7,993 nt of DNA from Pyrodictiaceae archaeon (GTDB taxonomy: Archaea > Thermoproteota > Thermoprotei_A > Sulfolobales > Pyrodictiaceae): NCBI GenBank assembly GCA_027043685.1, contig JALUFI010000284.1:1-7993 (forward strand), read 5' to 3'. Under the pieces are notes generated by a model. The model saw nothing but the letters and a program-made list of their open reading frames with translations. It had not been told where the DNA came from and did not search any database. The stretch's first letter is position 1; each line of letters opens with the position of its first letter. Made by a program: the position numbers and the translations under genes. Positions 5,781 to 7,993 of this stretch are shown here, in pieces.

Positions 5781-7369
5781 GAGAGCACCACCTCCACGCG
5801 GCTAGGCCTGCAGCCCTCGACGTGGAAGGAGACTATGCCGCCCACGTGGCCCCCGAGGCCCAGGACCCGCTCCCCCGCGGCGAGCGAGTAGCGGTCAACC
5901 TCGGCGCCTCCCGGCGGCGTGGAGAGCCGGTAGGTGTAGACGGTGACCCTGGCCCCCTCCCCGCAGCCCCATAGCACGAGCCTGGGCTCCCGGTACCCCT
6001 CCAGCGGCACCCCTCCCCAGACCCGGCCCGGAGGCGGCTCCGCGCAAAGCGAGACCGGGGGCGGCGAGCCCGAGGCGAGGGAGCCGAGGCTCAGCGGCAC
6101 CAGGCCCCTGGCGCCGAGGGCGGAGCCCACGGGCCCCGGCAGGGGAGCGGTGGCGGCGACCAGGTCGCCGCCGAGCCACAGGAGGCTCGTCGGCCTACCA
6201 CCCAGCACGGCCAGGACGCGGGCATTGTCACCCGCCAGGCCGACGAGGAGCCCGGGCGCCGGGCACCTGCAGCCCCCGCTCCTCCGCCCCGGGCCCCAGG
6301 CAGCGGCGACGCCGCCCGCGGCCCCGGTGGCGGCGGTTGCCTCGAGGCAGGAGCCGGGGAGGTCGAGGAGCCTGTGGAACCACGCCTCCTCGCCCCTTAG
6401 GCTGAGTAGGCCTCCGCGGAGCCCCGCGTAGAGCACGCCGCCGGCCGCGGCGGCCCAGCCGCTCACCGCGCCCCAGGCGCCGTGGCCGTCGCTGCTCACC
6501 GCCGCGTAGTCGCCCGGGGCCTCGACGACACGGTACCTGGGCCTCCTGGAGCCGAGCTCCACGCACACCCAGCCGCCCGTGTTGCTTGCGCCGCGGTGGA
6601 TGGTGAAGCAGGCCTCTCCGTCCCAGGCGGCGCCGTGGAGGCTCCTTATCGGCACCACTGGCCTCAGCTGCTGCGGCACCGGCCTGGCCTGGGCCTCGTA
6701 GACCCCGAGCCTGTCATGGCCCTCCCCCCGGGCCACGAGGAGCCGGTCGCCGAGCGGGTCGTAGACGATGCTGCTCACCGTGCCCGCCCAGCGGCTGCTG
6801 TCCCCGAGGCTCTCCTGCCAGACCAGCACAACCCGGTCCTCCGAGGCTACGTAGGCGTGGAGGTGGCTGAACCTCCTCCGGTGATCAATGGTCCTCGAGC
6901 CGCCGGCGTGGCGGTAGAGCAGCGGCGCGTACACCCAGCCCCCGAAGAACACCGTGTCGTCCACGGCCACGGAGGCGTTGTAGGAGTCCCCGCCGGCCCT
7001 GGGCTCCGCCACGCCCACCAACTCGTAGCGGTAAACCCTCCGCACACCACCCGCGTCGGCGAAGAACGCAGCAGCCTCCGGCACCAGGGTGAAGTACAGA
7101 ACGCTGCCAGCCACGGCCAGGCCATAGACACCCGAGGGGAGCCCAGGCGCCGCAAAACCCCCCGGGAACACCCCGCCACCAAGCACCTCCAACAGCCTAT
7201 CAGCAAGCCCCAGGGCAGGCCTCACCCCACGCCACAGCAACGCCCCCGGAGCAGCCCCTCCACGCAGCCCCTCATCCACGGAGACACGCGTAGCCGCAGC
7301 CCCCCGGGGCCCCGGTAAAGGAGGCACCCCTCCTCGGGGGCCCGGCGTGGCACCCCACTCTAGCACCAC
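5777..7369 (-). CDS. DUF2139-type protein, possibly beta-propeller-like
   Basis: A 530-residue protein of unknown function. Residues 78-220 match my memory of the archaeal DUF2139 family: SGVYGLAVAGSVLYFTLVPE, YELVG...GGDSYNASVAVDDTVFFGGWVYAP (about 115-149), then FSHLHAYV, WAGTVSSIVYDPLGDRLLVARGEGHDRLGVY. The repeated strand-like GG-V-YF/LLW segments through the C-terminal part suggest a beta-propeller-like fold, though blades cannot be counted by eye. Residues 1-70 are rich in Gly, Ala, Pro and Arg and carry no family motif, so the true start may lie further in, for example GTG at codon 31 or 49. No Met codon occurs inside the frame, and no signal peptide is seen. With the GTG at 7369 (or the next one at 7366) it overlaps the end of vapC by 7-10 bp, so it is probably co-translated with the toxin-antitoxin genes. 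Confidence 0.7.
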   Translation of the reverse strand: MVLEWGATPGPRGGVPPLPGPRGAAATRVSVDEGLRGGAAPGALLWRGVRPALGLADRLLEVLGGGVFPGGFAAPGLPSGVYGLAVAGSVLYFTLVPEAAAFFADAGGVRRVYRYELVGVAEPRAGGDSYNASVAVDDTVFFGGWVYAPLLYRHAGGSRTIDHRRRFSHLHAYVASEDRVVLVWQESLGDSSRWAGTVSSIVYDPLGDRLLVARGEGHDRLGVYEAQARPVPQQLRPVVPIRSLHGAAWDGEACFTIHRGASNTGGWVCVELGSRRPRYRVVEAPGDYAAVSSDGHGAWGAVSGWAAAAGGVLYAGLRGGLLSLRGEEAWFHRLLDLPGSCLEATAATGAAGGVAAAWGPGRRSGGCRCPAPGLLVGLAGDNARVLAVLGGRPTSLLWLGGDLVAATAPLPGPVGSALGARGLVPLSLGSLASGSPPPVSLCAEPPPGRVWGGVPLEGYREPRLVLWGCGEGARVTVYTYRLSTPPGGAEVDRYSLAAGERVLGLGGHVGGIVSFHVEGCRPSRVEVVLS

Positions 7370-7767
7370 TTCTCCACAGCCAGGGCCTCCACGCGGCGGA
7401 AGTGCCTCGTGTTGCAGGTGGCCACGCTGCAGCTGTTCACGAGCGCTATCGAGGCTATGAGGAGGTCACGTATATCGATGCCCTCACCGCGTCTACGCAG
7501 CCCCGTCCCCACCTCGGCGGCTAGCCGCGCGGCCCTGGCGTCTAGGACGAGGACGGGGAGGAGCCGCTCAAGCTCCCGGACAGCATGTACGTGTCTCCCG
7601 CCCCTGCGCAGAGCGCCCACGTAGAGCTCGTAGATGTTAACAGCGGTCGTCACGGGCTCGTCGCCGCGGCTCCACACGGACTCTATGAACGCGGCGGCCC
7701 TCCCGTCTCCCCGGAGAAACGCTATGAGGAGGTCGGTGTCGAGCACTACGCACCCCAAGCCCTCCAC
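7360..7767 (-). CDS. vapC: VapC-type PIN-domain toxin ribonuclease
   Basis: A 135-residue PIN-domain protein, the usual size for VapC. Expected Mg2+-binding acidic residues are visible: D10 in VVLDTDLLIAFLRG, E47 in VNIYELY, and D98/D101 in GIDIRDLLIAS. The C-terminal motif TCNTRHF matches the family's TrN-x-x-F, with His where Asp is common. VapC toxins cut RNA (often tRNA or rRNA) when free of VapB. It follows vapB directly. Starting at GTG 7767 overlaps vapB by 22 bp; GTG 7746 overlaps by a single base (TAGTG) and has GGGGTG 4 nt upstream, but would remove most of the first beta strand. TTG 7758 is a compromise, giving a start 6 residues before D10. The fold and role are secure; the exact start is not. 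Confidence 0.88.
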   Translation of the reverse strand: MEGLGCVVLDTDLLIAFLRGDGRAAAFIESVWSRGDEPVTTAVNIYELYVGALRRGGRHVHAVRELERLLPVLVLDARAARLAAEVGTGLRRRGEGIDIRDLLIASIALVNSCSVATCNTRHFRRVEALAVEKWC

Positions 7768-7973
7768 TCCCGCCTAGCCTGCTCCAGCATCTCCCGCGCC
7801 TCCTCCTCGCCTACGTCGCTCCACGCACCAGCCAGCTCCAGCAGCCTCCTCCTCCGCTCCTCCTCGAGCCGGGCAAGCCTCAGGATGAGCTGCGAGTAGC
7901 TCTCCCCGCTCCTCTTCAGCCTCCTCAGGGCCTCAAACGCCTCCTCAGACACCGTTATAGTCCTAGCCAACAA
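7746..7973 (-). CDS. vapB: VapB-type antitoxin (PF02697-like)
   Basis: A 75-residue antitoxin. Residues 4-33, from RTITVSEEAFEALRRLK to GESYSQLILRL, match the archaeal VapB pattern (TITI-x-Y-x-L-x-LK-x-GESFS-x-IxRL) known as PF02697, which forms the DNA-binding dimer. The rest is charged and helical (LEEERRRRLLELAG, then EEEAREMLEQARREWRAW) and should be the VapC-binding arm. The start is a TTG: either 7973 or, more likely, 7970, because GGAG lies 6 nt before the latter, giving MARTITV. The promoter lies beyond the window edge. By family precedent VapB represses its own operon and neutralises VapC. Confidence 0.85.
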   Translation of the reverse strand: MLARTITVSEEAFEALRRLKRSGESYSQLILRLARLEEERRRRLLELAGAWSDVGEEEAREMLEQARREWRAWGA

Positions 7974-7993
7974 CCACTCCCCCGGGCCACTGG

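Noticed and set aside
6482..7318. A 278-codon plus-strand frame opposite the DUF2139 gene
   Set aside because: His/Pro/Arg-rich product with no motif; a shadow of the minus-strand gene.
7780..7930. Repeated CCTCCT-like runs
   Set aside because: They encode Glu/Arg-rich helices of VapB on the minus strand and are not a DNA repeat array.

Overview
The window reads as chromosomal DNA of a GC-rich, hyperthermophilic crenarchaeon. The main signs are GGTGA/GGAGGTGA ribosome sites, mostly GTG starts, heavy AGG/AAG/ATA codon use, a PaREP1-type gene, a PF02697-type VapB with VapC, and a DUF2139-type protein. A Desulfurococcales/Pyrodictiaceae-like hydrogen-metabolising organism fits best, but this is inferred from gene content only. 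No rRNA, tRNA, CRISPR array or insertion sequence was seen.

Left edge (1-698, + strand): a PaREP1-like gene interrupted by one in-frame TGA exactly where the family is expected to have a Trp. It converges on the hydrogenase operon, and the two stop codons share the tetranucleotide CTAG.

Centre (695-4452, - strand): a four-gene operon. In transcription order it encodes (1) a 321-residue protein that looks like two tandem V4R-like small-molecule-binding domains, with Cys residues only in the first; (2) a group 3-type [NiFe]-hydrogenase small subunit with 12 Cys for three [4Fe-4S] clusters and no Tat signal; (3) the Ni-binding large subunit; (4) an 84-residue 2[4Fe-4S] ferredoxin. Genes 1/2 overlap by 8 bp, and the ferredoxin ribosome site lies inside the last codons of the large subunit. 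No flavin, NAD(P)H or F420 subunit is encoded here, so the likely electron route is large subunit, small subunit, ferredoxin, then an unknown partner. This operon with its novel first gene is the most interesting part of the window.

Divergent control region (4453-4697): AT-rich elements and a pair of near-identical 10-bp repeats offset by 26 bp lie between the hydrogenase operon and a divergent radical SAM gene (4698-5780, + strand). The latter has a C-terminal TRAM-like domain.

Right part (5777-7973, - strand): a compact cluster read vapB, vapC, then a DUF2139-type protein, each overlapping the next. The DUF2139 gene and the radical SAM gene again end on a shared CTAG.
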